In this document: positions 1-9,226 of the stretch, in pieces | Position numbering within the stretch: the stretch's first letter is position 1 | Layout of the letters: every line of letters begins with the position of its first letter | NCBI RefSeq assembly: GCF_007859325.1 | Contig: NZ_VOHK01000001.1 | Coordinates: 744,001-808,000 of the forward strand | Origin: Luteimonas marina | GTDB taxonomy: Bacteria > Pseudomonadota > Gammaproteobacteria > Xanthomonadales > Xanthomonadaceae | Direction of reading: 5' to 3' | DNA: 64,000 nt | Notes under the pieces: model-generated | Database searches by the model: none | Told to the model about the DNA's origin: nothing | The model's input: only the letters and a program-made list of their open reading frames with translations | Position numbers and translations under genes: made by a program

Positions 1-121
1 TCGAGGTGGAACTGAGATTGAGCCGCGGACGGCGCTCAGGGGTCGAGGCGCGAGCTGCTCGTCGGTCCACCTGGACGCCACTTCAGAAACCAGGGACGTC
101 AACTGTCGCCGATTGCGAACT

Positions 122-205
122 GGGGACGTCTTCTGTGGGTACGGGGTCATCTTCTTTTGCCTATTTCGAGCGCCGAAGAGCCCCGGAGGGACATCATCTT
201 TTGCG
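122..205. repeat. Three imperfect short direct repeats at the left junction
   Basis: Three similar strings lie about 21 and 45 bp apart: GGGGACGTCTTCTG at 122, GGGGTCATCTTCTTTT at 143 and GGGACATCATCTTTTG at 188. They sit immediately left of the point where recognisable merT coding begins (about 215). Multiple short repeats of this kind are typical of transposase-binding sites at an insertion sequence end. An IS end abutting the mer genes is therefore an inference; the rest of such an element would lie left of the window. Confidence 0.3.
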
Positions 206-214
206 CGTTCACAC

Positions 215-307
215 CAGGTGCGGACGGCCTACAAGGTGATCTTCTGGATCGTCACCGCCCTGGTGCTGATCGCGCTCGTGTTCCCCTACCTCATGCCCCT
301 GTTCTAC
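215..307 (+). pseudogene. merT: merT 3' remnant (mercuric transporter MerT, last ~31 codons)
   Basis: Only the C-terminal end of MerT is present: residues QVRTAYK, then a hydrophobic helix ending PYLMPLFY, matching the last transmembrane segment of MerT. The N-terminal two thirds, including the Cys pair that receives Hg(II) from MerP, are missing. Upstream DNA to base 1 does not encode them in any frame. The normal stop after the final FY is also absent: the frame runs on through the merP ribosome-binding site into merP without interruption. It cannot encode a functional transporter. No merR or operator is visible upstream. Confidence 0.8.
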
Positions 308-322
308 TGGAAGGAGATTGCC

Positions 323-2306
<1,984 letters not shown>

Positions 2307-2388
2307 TGGCTGGGCCTCTTACCTATGCTTCATCGGCTGAATCACAAATTCAGGCTGAAGCGCCGCCTCTTGCACAATGGGCTGAGGA

Positions 2389-3729
2389 CTATTCGAAATA
2401 CCCCTCTTCGAGTAGCCGCGCCAGCGTCGGGAGATAGGGGCCGTACTCGACCACGCGCGTGATCTTCTTCTTGCGCGTTGCCGCCGTGGTCATCCGCTGG
2501 AACACGAAGTCCGTGGTCATTGGGTCGTCGTCATCGACCAACACGGTTTCGATAACCGAGCCATCCTTGCGCGCCTTCTTGTCGTAGAGTATGCGCGCCC
2601 GAAGCACCTCGAAGCTGTAACCCCTGCCCATGCGGTTCATGTCTTTGGCCACTCGGTTGACTGACTCAGTATAGGCATTGGTAATCGGCTGCTCGAAGTA
2701 GGCGAAGATTTCGTCGTGCCAGTTGTGCACGGCGGTGGTCAGGTCCTTGAACGTGGCCGCCAATTCGGTCGGAATATTGGCCTGCCACTTCGCGCAGGCG
2801 GCTTCTGCTGCTGGGCGGGTCTTCTGATCCCAGATCGACAGAAATCCTTCCTTGAGCGCGTGGGCTTCGCTTAGGAGCGGGAACTGTTGGAACCATTCCC
2901 GCATCCGGTCCATATCTCTCCCTGTCAGGTCGTGCTGCCGCTTGAGCAGCAGGAACCGCTCGTCCTTGAGTTTGAGGCGCTGCCGGGTGGACAAATCCTT
3001 GCGAATGCGCTTGCGCAGCTTCTCCAGCGCGTCGTTCGCCATGCGCTGGATATGGAATCGATCGACCACGATCCGGGCCTGTGGCAGCGTGGCGCGCACC
3101 ACCTGCCGATAAACGTGGTACATGTCCATCGCCACCCACTCGACCGAGTCCTTGTCCCGCAGGTCGCGGAAATAGGGCATCAACTCGGCTTTGGCCCGGC
3201 TGGGGCGGATATCGAACACGGTCTTGCGCTCGACGTTGGTGATCATGGCCCGGTACTGGCCGATGATCTTGAGCTCGTCGATACCCAGCACCCGCGGCGT
3301 CCGGAACTGGGTCTTGGCCTCGACCTCCTCGATGAAATCGTCGAAGACGTGGCGGACCGTCTTTTCGTCCACGGCTACTTCCCGGGCAAGGGCCGCAAAG
3401 GTCTTGGAGAAGGACTGGTCGCGGATATAACGCACCAGACGCGCCGTGGCTTGGCGTTTTCCATCAAGGTCCGCCACAGGCTCAAACAAGGTCTTGGTGC
3501 AGCTTGTACAGCGATAGCGACGGCGCTGGATGAAGATCACGACGGGTTTGCCGTGCGTCGGTGTGTCCTGAAACGACTGTTCCTGTGAGCCGTGACCATG
3601 CAGGCGTCCGGTCTTGCACAGCGGGCAGGTCACCCACTGATTGACGCCTTCGGCCTTGACGACGTAACTGTCCTCGCTGGTCAGGATTTCAAGCGTCTTC
3701 AGGCTTCGCAGCTGGAGAAAGTCCGTCAC
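2389..3729 (-). CDS. ISL3-family transposase
   Basis: A 446-residue transposase of the ISL3 family. It has an N-terminal zinc ribbon (CPLC at about 37-40 and CTSC at about 75-78), then a helix-turn-helix region and a DDE catalytic core. The core residues are the Asp of LGIDELK near 150, the Asp of VVDRFHIQ near 223 and the Glu of AYTESVNR near 357. Translation probably starts at a GTG. It reads intact and could be active, but I could not find convincing terminal inverted repeats in the flanking 80 bases (left) or 230 bases (right), so element boundaries are not given. It lies opposite merA, downstream of the mer genes, and has ordinary moderate G+C unlike the chromosome to the right. Confidence 0.92.
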   Translation of the reverse strand: MTDFLQLRSLKTLEILTSEDSYVVKAEGVNQWVTCPLCKTGRLHGHGSQEQSFQDTPTHGKPVVIFIQRRRYRCTSCTKTLFEPVADLDGKRQATARLVRYIRDQSFSKTFAALAREVAVDEKTVRHVFDDFIEEVEAKTQFRTPRVLGIDELKIIGQYRAMITNVERKTVFDIRPSRAKAELMPYFRDLRDKDSVEWVAMDMYHVYRQVVRATLPQARIVVDRFHIQRMANDALEKLRKRIRKDLSTRQRLKLKDERFLLLKRQHDLTGRDMDRMREWFQQFPLLSEAHALKEGFLSIWDQKTRPAAEAACAKWQANIPTELAATFKDLTTAVHNWHDEIFAYFEQPITNAYTESVNRVAKDMNRMGRGYSFEVLRARILYDKKARKDGSVIETVLVDDDDPMTTDFVFQRMTTAATRKKKITRVVEYGPYLPTLARLLEEGYFE

Positions 3730-3960
3730 TCAGCACCTTGGGCGAACCCACACTGAAATCCGACTTTTACTCTAGCACATCCGCTCAGCCGTCCAACACC
3801 AAAATCCATTCTTTGAAAGTGATAGCTACAAAGACCCAAGGAGCCAGAACCCACACCAGATTCCGGATACCCGAAAAAAACTGGCTAAGCCATTGTCGAT
3901 AAAGAATTATTTGAAATCTGTGGGGCACTTTTACACGTATCTCGGCAGAACCCCGTGTAG

Positions 3961-5292
3961 ATGGCAAAGCAGAATTGGCGATCCAAGGTTCTTGCGCTTG
4001 CATCTAAGGGCGTGTCGTACGTTCGATTGACTGAGGACGAATGGGATCACCTCCGCCGCACCCGCTCCGGAGGAACTCGGTTCTCGCTGACTTTTCCGCA
4101 TGAAGTAGCCAGGAGGGCGAAGGCTGACTCTCTCCCTCTTTTCGCAATCAACGAAAGGGAGCTTCGAGTTGGCGTCGTTTCGTCAGTCCATACCGTGGCG
4201 ACACTGGATTCTCGTGTTCTCTTCGACTTGGTGCAGCCAGTGCTTCCCGGTGCACTGAATGAATTGGTCGCCAGACTTTCCGCAATTAGCACTCGCTTGC
4301 CTACCAGACGCCTATCGGAAGGCGACGAAAATCTCTCCGCTTTGTCAGAGAAGTTGCGGGAGAAGATTTTTGAGGTTCTTACCAGCGAACCGGCGAATGA
4401 GGCTGTGTTCGGTCCAATTTTCGCTCGCATTGATCGTCCTCGCCGATTCGATGGAATGAGGGCGCTTCAAGCAGACGCAATAAGCTTGGCGCTGAAAGCC
4501 TTTGGCGTGACGGACGGTGCGAGTGCAGTTTCCTTCGTTGGCAAGGACTCTTCAATCGAGGGAACGCGCCTGCTGGAGGACGCCGTTATTGAGCATGACG
4601 CGCGATGGGCGCCGGGCTGGACGCTTGACGATTCTGACGTGACCGGAAAAGCCGTCTTTACGCAGCGAGACGAGCGCCTGGTGGTCTATACGGCCAATAA
4701 AAGGCCGCTTGAAAAGCTGCTTGGCGTAGACCTCATCTATCTCAATGAGCAGCGTGGGTCGCTCGTGATGGTTCAGTACAAAATGATGGAGTCAACGAAG
4801 GTTGTCGAGAGTGGTCACGAACGGCACGGTGGTGCCGTGGATGGGGATGACGGCTTCAGTGAGATAGGGCAGGTTGAGCTGAAAGAATGGGTAACGGCCA
4901 TCGATGCTCAGTTCAAGGAAGAAATGGAGCGAATGACACGCTTTGAGAAGGACCTGACTCCTGAAGGTGCTTATCGACTGAATCCAGGGGCCTTCTACTT
5001 CAAGTTGGTCCGGCGCAACGCGGCGACCAACAGTCCCACGCTGGTGCTCAGTCTTGGACATCTGGACAAGCTACTCAAAGATGGTGACACCTCCGGACCG
5101 CGAGGCGGTTTGCGCATTAGCTACGAAGCCCTTGGTGGACACTATTTACGAGGTGAGGGCTTTATCGAGCTCATCCGGTCGGGCTACATCGGTACCCGTG
5201 ACGCTACGACAGCGCATCTGCGTACCCTGATCGACGAAACGCTAAACAATCACCGAGGTGTGGTAGCGGCAATTCAATCGGCCATTGGCTAA
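3961..5292 (+). CDS. Unrecognised protein with possible PD-(D/E)XK nuclease-like core
   Basis: A 443-residue protein not assigned to a named family. The start is fixed by a stop codon (TAG) directly before the ATG. The N-terminal 200 residues are charged and mixed alpha/beta. The stretch around residues 251-275 (E251, D257 in GVDLIY, then two beta-like strands and Q272-Y-K274) has the spacing of a PD-(D/E)XK nuclease active site with Gln in place of the second acid. No transmembrane segment or signal peptide is seen. Codon use is less G+C-biased than chromosomal genes in this window, which indicates transfer. It stands alone between the ISL3 transposase and the recombinase with no partner gene. 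A role in defence or DNA processing is speculation. Confidence 0.75.
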   Translation: MAKQNWRSKVLALASKGVSYVRLTEDEWDHLRRTRSGGTRFSLTFPHEVARRAKADSLPLFAINERELRVGVVSSVHTVATLDSRVLFDLVQPVLPGALNELVARLSAISTRLPTRRLSEGDENLSALSEKLREKIFEVLTSEPANEAVFGPIFARIDRPRRFDGMRALQADAISLALKAFGVTDGASAVSFVGKDSSIEGTRLLEDAVIEHDARWAPGWTLDDSDVTGKAVFTQRDERLVVYTANKRPLEKLLGVDLIYLNEQRGSLVMVQYKMMESTKVVESGHERHGGAVDGDDGFSEIGQVELKEWVTAIDAQFKEEMERMTRFEKDLTPEGAYRLNPGAFYFKLVRRNAATNSPTLVLSLGHLDKLLKDGDTSGPRGGLRISYEALGGHYLRGEGFIELIRSGYIGTRDATTAHLRTLIDETLNNHRGVVAAIQSAIG

Positions 5293-5319
5293 TGCAGTAC
5301 CGGGGTGCTGCGGGAAGAG

Positions 5320-6408
5320 CTAATTGTCTTCAAGTAGCCTAGCTGCTGGATTGCCTGTGGCTCCGCCGGCCTGAAAATACCCGACAACGCTCGACACCGC
5401 GCGGTGCTCGGTCAGCTGCATGATGGCCGGCAGCGAGACCCCTTGGCGGCTGGCCTCTGTCACGAACCCCGATCGCAGGCTGTGCCCGCCAAAGTCCCCC
5501 TCCAGTCCCGCCAGGTGCGCCCGCCGCTGCACGATCTCGCCGACCGCGGCCGGGGAGAGGGCAGGGCCCACCCGATGCTTCCATAGCCGCCGGAAGATGG
5601 CTCCCTCGGTGATCCCGGAAGCCTCCAGCCAGTCCTCCAGGGCCAGCGCGGCCCGATCCAGCACCGGCTTGTCCGGGGTGGAGGAGGCCGTGACGCCGGC
5701 CTGCTGGGTTTTGCTGTGTTCGAGCCGGTAGATGTAGCCCTTATCGCCGATCCGGCGCAGGTCGCGCAGGTCCGCCGCGGCGATCTCGCTGCGGCGGCGC
5801 CCGCCGCTGGCGAACCCGAAGCAGAGCAGGGCACGGTCGCGCAGGCCTTCCAGGCTGTCGTCGCAGGTGGCCAGCATCGCTTCCAACTCGGCCAGGGTGA
5901 TCGCGGTCTTCTTGCGCGGCCGCTCGCCGCGCTTGACCGAGGCCCGGGCCGCCCGGCTGAGCACGGTGCGGATCGCCGGCTGCTCGCAGGGATTGGGCTG
6001 CTGCTTGAGCCGGTGCGCGGTGGACAGCACCGCGACCCGGTGCCGGACCGTCGACAGCGTCCACGGTCCGGGCTTGGCCTTCAGTCCGGCGTCGACCAAG
6101 GCCGCATCGACCGCCGGCGGCAGCTCCCAGGTCAGCTCGCCGTCGGCGTTGCGGCGGACCACGTGGTCGACCACGAACTGCAGCACCGCGGCCTCAGGCA
6201 CCGGCAGCGTAAGTTCGATGCCGTAGCGCGCCGCATACCAGCCAGCCCAGTAGCGCAAGGCGGTCGCATAGCTGCGGGTGGTGTTGGCTGCGGCGGCTTC
6301 CGCCAGCAGTTCGCGCACCGCATCGGCGGCCTGCTGGGCCAGCTGGGCGGGCAGGACAACGCCGGCGCCGGGTTGCTCGAGAGCGGGAAGCGCAGGATGA
6401 TCCTTCAT
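5320..6408 (-). CDS. Tyrosine recombinase, TnpS-like (cointegrate resolvase)
   Basis: A 362-residue tyrosine recombinase with an N-terminal SAM-like DNA-binding domain (about residues 25-135) and a C-terminal catalytic domain. Catalytic residues are all present: Arg205 in GGRRRSE, Lys233 in HSKTQQ, His309 and Arg312 in HSLRSG, His335 in TEHRA and nucleophile Tyr344 in VGYFQ. It is divergent from a KfrA-like coiled-coil gene across 103 bases. That is the arrangement of tnpS/tnpT, the cointegrate-resolution module of Tn4651/Tn5041-group Tn3-family transposons. Tn5041 itself carries mercury resistance, which fits the adjacent mer genes. No Tn3-type tnpA is in the window, so it may be a remnant. 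A genomic-island integrase is the alternative. Confidence 0.85.
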   Translation of the reverse strand: MKDHPALPALEQPGAGVVLPAQLAQQAADAVRELLAEAAAANTTRSYATALRYWAGWYAARYGIELTLPVPEAAVLQFVVDHVVRRNADGELTWELPPAVDAALVDAGLKAKPGPWTLSTVRHRVAVLSTAHRLKQQPNPCEQPAIRTVLSRAARASVKRGERPRKKTAITLAELEAMLATCDDSLEGLRDRALLCFGFASGGRRRSEIAAADLRDLRRIGDKGYIYRLEHSKTQQAGVTASSTPDKPVLDRAALALEDWLEASGITEGAIFRRLWKHRVGPALSPAAVGEIVQRRAHLAGLEGDFGGHSLRSGFVTEASRQGVSLPAIMQLTEHRAVSSVVGYFQAGGATGNPAARLLEDN

Positions 6409-6511
6409 AGTATGTAATGTACGCTACGATTCAGGCGGTGTACCCACGATAATCATCACTTATCACGAGTAGGTCAACGGGCGGGTAGGGCGCCCGCGTC
6501 GGAGAGGATCA
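6409..6511. promoter_or_regulatory. Divergent intergenic region, candidate resolution site of the TnpS/TnpT-like pair
   Basis: This AT-richer 103-bp spacer lies between the two divergent genes, where Tn4651-type elements keep both promoters and the recombination site. An imperfect inverted repeat, ACGATAA (about 6446) and TTATCACG (about 6460), encloses a short AT-rich centre and could be the strand-exchange core. A purine-rich GGAGAGG just before 6512 serves as ribosome-binding site for the rightward gene. The site assignment is inferred from gene layout. Confidence 0.4.
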
Positions 6512-7474
6512 ATGGCTCGCGGTATCACTGAAGAAGACGTCCACTGTGCAGCCGACGCGCTGGTCTGTGCCGGCGAACGCCCCACGGTAGAGCGGATTCG
6601 CGCGCATCTGGGCACTGGCTCGCCCAACACCGTGATCCGCTGGCTGGATACCTGGTGGGCGGCGCTCGGCACCAGGCTACGGGGCAGGGCCATCCAGATC
6701 GACCTACCTCAAGCCCCTGGGGCGGTCGCCGAGCTTGCAGGCCAGTTCTGGGCCTCCGCCTTGGAGCACGCCCGAGTGCTGGCCGAAGATGCGCTGTCCA
6801 AAGAGCAGGCGGCGCTGCAAACCGATCGAGTGAAGTTGGATGAGGCCCGCGAGGAGTTGCATCGGGAAGCTGCACGCACGCAGGAGCAGGTTGCCGCCGC
6901 CCTCCAAGCGCGTGATCTGGCGGTCGCCCGCAGTGAAGAGTTGGAACGACTCGTCCGGCGTCTGGAGGAGCATCTCGAGGAATCAAAGACTCTCCTCGCT
7001 GCAGCAAACGACCGCGCCAAGGCTGCAGAAGAGCGCCATCGAGAACTGGAAATGCGACACCAAGACCTGCAGGAGCGCAGCGAAACGGAGCGTAAGAACG
7101 CCGCGTCACATGTTCGGGCGACCGAGGACCGCGCCAGTGTCGAGGTTGACCGGGCCAGACAAGAAGCCCGGGATCTAAAGCGGCAGCTGGCCACGGTTCT
7201 CAAGGAGCACGGTGCCGAGAAGGCTCAATTGCACAGCCACATCGACGAGGCGAGGCAGAGGGCGAACGACGCTCTGCAGGAGGCTGCGGGGCAGCGAGCC
7301 CGAGCCCAGGCTCTCCAAGAACAGCTTTCTGGTCTTCAGGATCTGCCTGCCGCCCTGGAGACGGTACTCCAGCAAGCCGCAGTTAAACCGCGGCCAGGCC
7401 GGAACTCGAAGGCCGGCGCATCTGGCCGGCGGAAGACCGGTGCATCGGGCAAGCGATCGGATCTGGCGCCCTGA
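6512..7474 (+). CDS. KfrA-like coiled-coil DNA-binding protein, TnpT-like
   Basis: A 320-residue protein. Residues 1-70 resemble the KfrA N-terminal DNA-binding helical domain (GERPTVERIRAHLGTGSPNT). From about 85 to 285 it is an almost continuous, very charged coiled coil rich in Glu, Arg, Gln and Ala. The C-terminus is a basic Gly/Arg/Lys tail. GGAGAGG precedes the ATG by a normal distance. The divergent pairing with a tyrosine recombinase matches TnpT, the accessory protein that stimulates TnpS-mediated cointegrate resolution in Tn4651-type transposons. Plasmid KfrA autorepressors share the domain layout, so a plasmid origin is a second possibility. Confidence 0.82.
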   Translation: MARGITEEDVHCAADALVCAGERPTVERIRAHLGTGSPNTVIRWLDTWWAALGTRLRGRAIQIDLPQAPGAVAELAGQFWASALEHARVLAEDALSKEQAALQTDRVKLDEAREELHREAARTQEQVAAALQARDLAVARSEELERLVRRLEEHLEESKTLLAAANDRAKAAEERHRELEMRHQDLQERSETERKNAASHVRATEDRASVEVDRARQEARDLKRQLATVLKEHGAEKAQLHSHIDEARQRANDALQEAAGQRARAQALQEQLSGLQDLPAALETVLQQAAVKPRPGRNSKAGASGRRKTGASGKRSDLAP

Positions 7475-7578
7475 AACCGCGATTGCCTATACGGGCCTGG
7501 GCTGAGGGCCTCGGTTGCATGACATAGAGGAGTGGTGCTGGCCGCGGCTAATGCGACTGCGTGGGAACAGCGCCGGGC

Positions 7579-8040
7579 CTATTCCTGCGTGTACTCGACC
7601 AGCGCCGCATCCAGAACGGCCTGAGGATTGTGAGGGAGCAGATCACTAGGAGGTCGATCTTCTAGAAGAACGTGTGGCGCCAAAAACCACTCGACCTCGC
7701 CCCAACCTGTAGTCCTACCGTTCTTGTCGAGATAGGGCCCCAGCTCACGGAGAATCCCCAAGATCTCGGCGAACTGAGGGATCGGCCGGCCATCTGACAA
7801 GAATTGCCAGGTCGGAAATCTATAGTGGTGGTGAGGATCCGTCACATAGACGGCTAATAATTGGCCGATCTTGCGAAGTTCGGTGGCGCTTCCCGGCGGC
7901 GCGCCGCATGCCTTCTCAAGCATCTGATCCACCTCTCCCGCAGTAGGCCAGCTACTGGCGAGCTCCATACGGAGCGCAGCGGAATCTTCCTCCATTTGAA
8001 GCAAAGCGGCATCTTCGAGAGGCGATGATATCGATGACAT
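7579..8040 (-). CDS. Hypothetical protein with Xre/MbcA/ParS-like C-terminal domain
   Basis: A 153-residue acidic protein with GGAG upstream of the ATG. The N-terminal 45 residues are predicted helical. The C-terminal half (FPTWQF near 75, then WGEVEWF, a Leu-rich turn, RPPSDLL and NPQAVLDAAL) matches the pattern of the ParS/MbcA toxin-binding domain of Xre-type antitoxins: Trp-hydrophobic-Phe, Pro, Leu, Arg-Pro, two Leu, then a helix. In RES/Xre systems this domain is encoded next to a RES toxin, but none is adjacent. It converges with the KfrA-like gene, leaving 104 bases between them. The identification rests on motif pattern only. Confidence 0.6.
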   Translation of the reverse strand: MSSISSPLEDAALLQMEEDSAALRMELASSWPTAGEVDQMLEKACGAPPGSATELRKIGQLLAVYVTDPHHHYRFPTWQFLSDGRPIPQFAEILGILRELGPYLDKNGRTTGWGEVEWFLAPHVLLEDRPPSDLLPHNPQAVLDAALVEYTQE

Positions 8041-8218
8041 GTTGTAGTCTCCGAGCGTAACCGACCGTTGTCAGAGATGCCCGATCTATCACGAGAGCCG
8101 AGTTGGAGGTGTTAAGTAAGGTATCTGCTTCGGCGGTATCGGCGTAGGGTTCTCCTCGCCGAGAACGAAATTGGCGTGGGGTGGCCACGTCCAACAGGAT
8201 CCCCCTGTGACGCACGCA

Positions 8219-8335
8219 CCCTCAAGAGTGCGCAAGGTCTCTCTGTACCCGCGCAAGTGCGGCCCAGTGTCCGCTGCACCCACTGAAGTGCGGGATTTGA
8301 ACCCCAGATGTGCAGAGACAGGCCCACTGGAGTGC
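8219..8335 (-). repeat. Four iteron-like 13-bp direct repeats
   Basis: On the plus strand, copies of CCCNCNNNAGTGC occur at 8219-8231, 8248-8260, 8279-8291 and 8323-8335. Steps between starts are 29, 31 and 44 bp, that is about three, three and four helical turns. Same-face, same-orientation spacing of this kind is what iterons at plasmid origins or transposase sites at Tn7-type ends look like. The nearest candidate binding protein is the TniQ-like product to the right. Confidence 0.55.
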
Positions 8336-8734
8336 GGTGCCCCATCTGTGACCTACAGCTGTTGGAACGTAGTAGGTAAAAACCTCCAGGCTCGGCACCG
8401 TCAAGATTCGGGACTCGAACCGGAGTCGAAACCGGGGCATCCTGTCGTAGCGATCGGGACGCTACAGGGCATGTTGTTGGTGCCCACGGCCAGCCGCCCC
8501 CAGGCCGGCGTCTAGACAGTTCCCGGGCCCCCAAATGCTGCGGATGCGATCCACCGGTTGCTGAGAAATTGTGGGCGAGTGGTCGATGGTTGCTTGTTCG
8601 TCCGGGCGTCTTCTTGTTGGAGATACGAAACGCGGGCGATTGTTGGTCTGCAAATGGGCGGTGTTGGCTGCCCGCGGGCCTTTCCTCGTGGGCAATCAGG
8701 GGGCGGTACAGATCCGCTGAGCGGAAGTGTGGGT

Positions 8735-8783
8735 AGCGAAATTAGCGAGTTTATCGTCTGGAGATAAATTCGCTAATTTCGCT
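8735..8783. repeat. 21-bp-arm palindrome
   Basis: The left arm is 8735-8755, the loop 8756-8762 and the right arm 8763-8783. The arms match at 20 of 21 positions. Each arm carries two AGCGA-type units separated by ATT, so the site is both inverted and internally repeated. It is AT-rich and has no T-run, so it is not a standard terminator. A binding or recombination site, or a strong hairpin, are all possible. Confidence 0.7.
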
Positions 8784-9226
8784 CAAACTGCTGTACGTGA
8801 CCAGCATAGGATCGTGATCCTCACGGGATGCGTCCTCCTAATTCTAACTGAGACGTCTCAAATCAAGGACTTAGAGGCGGGATCGCCGGCCCGGGTGAAG
8901 ATCAATGTAAAAACCCTCCCACTTTCGGGGCTCTACACCACTGCGAGACATGTCAGGGCAGCACGTTCCTGACAATTCGGAACCGAAGCTTGTTGACAGT
9001 GGCTAGACCGTCGTCAGCCTACACTTGGGCGCGCCTCCCGAAGCCTGCTGAATAGCGAGGAGCAGATCGCTGTGGTCAGCGTTGCGGAGCTCCGTGCGCT
9101 CGGAATGGTCCGGAGATGGCGGAGCCGTTGGCGGCTGTTGGCGCAACTTTCTCAATTTGGGGGCTGGCAGCAGATGGATGGTAGTGGCGGGGAACCGACG
9201 TTCTACCGGCCGAAGGCATAGCTGCC

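Larger units (their letters stand above)
8041..9226. other. Gene-poor 1.2 kb interval in the accessory region
   Basis: No open frame here looks like a protein gene: the frames are short, lack ribosome-binding sites and have shadow-like composition. The interval contains four 13-bp iteron-like repeats (8219-8335) and a near-perfect palindrome (8735-8783). It also has a G-rich stretch at 8520-8720 in which I see nothing specific, and an AT-richer part before the TniQ-like gene. The opposite strand at 8284-8430 has two strings resembling tRNA T-arms but no cloverleaf. The density of repeated sites suggests a regulatory or recombination region rather than coding DNA. Confidence 0.5.

Noticed and set aside
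2307..3960. Terminal inverted repeats of the ISL3 element
   Set aside because: Comparison of the flanks of the transposase gene gave only short chance matches, so no element boundaries are claimed.
8219..8335. CRISPR array
   Set aside because: Repeats are only 13 bp, degenerate in the middle and unevenly spaced, with no cas genes nearby.
8284..8430. Strings resembling tRNA T-arms on the minus strand (GGTTCAAATCC and GGTTCGAGTCC)
   Set aside because: No acceptor, D or anticodon stems can be formed around either, so they are not tRNA genes.
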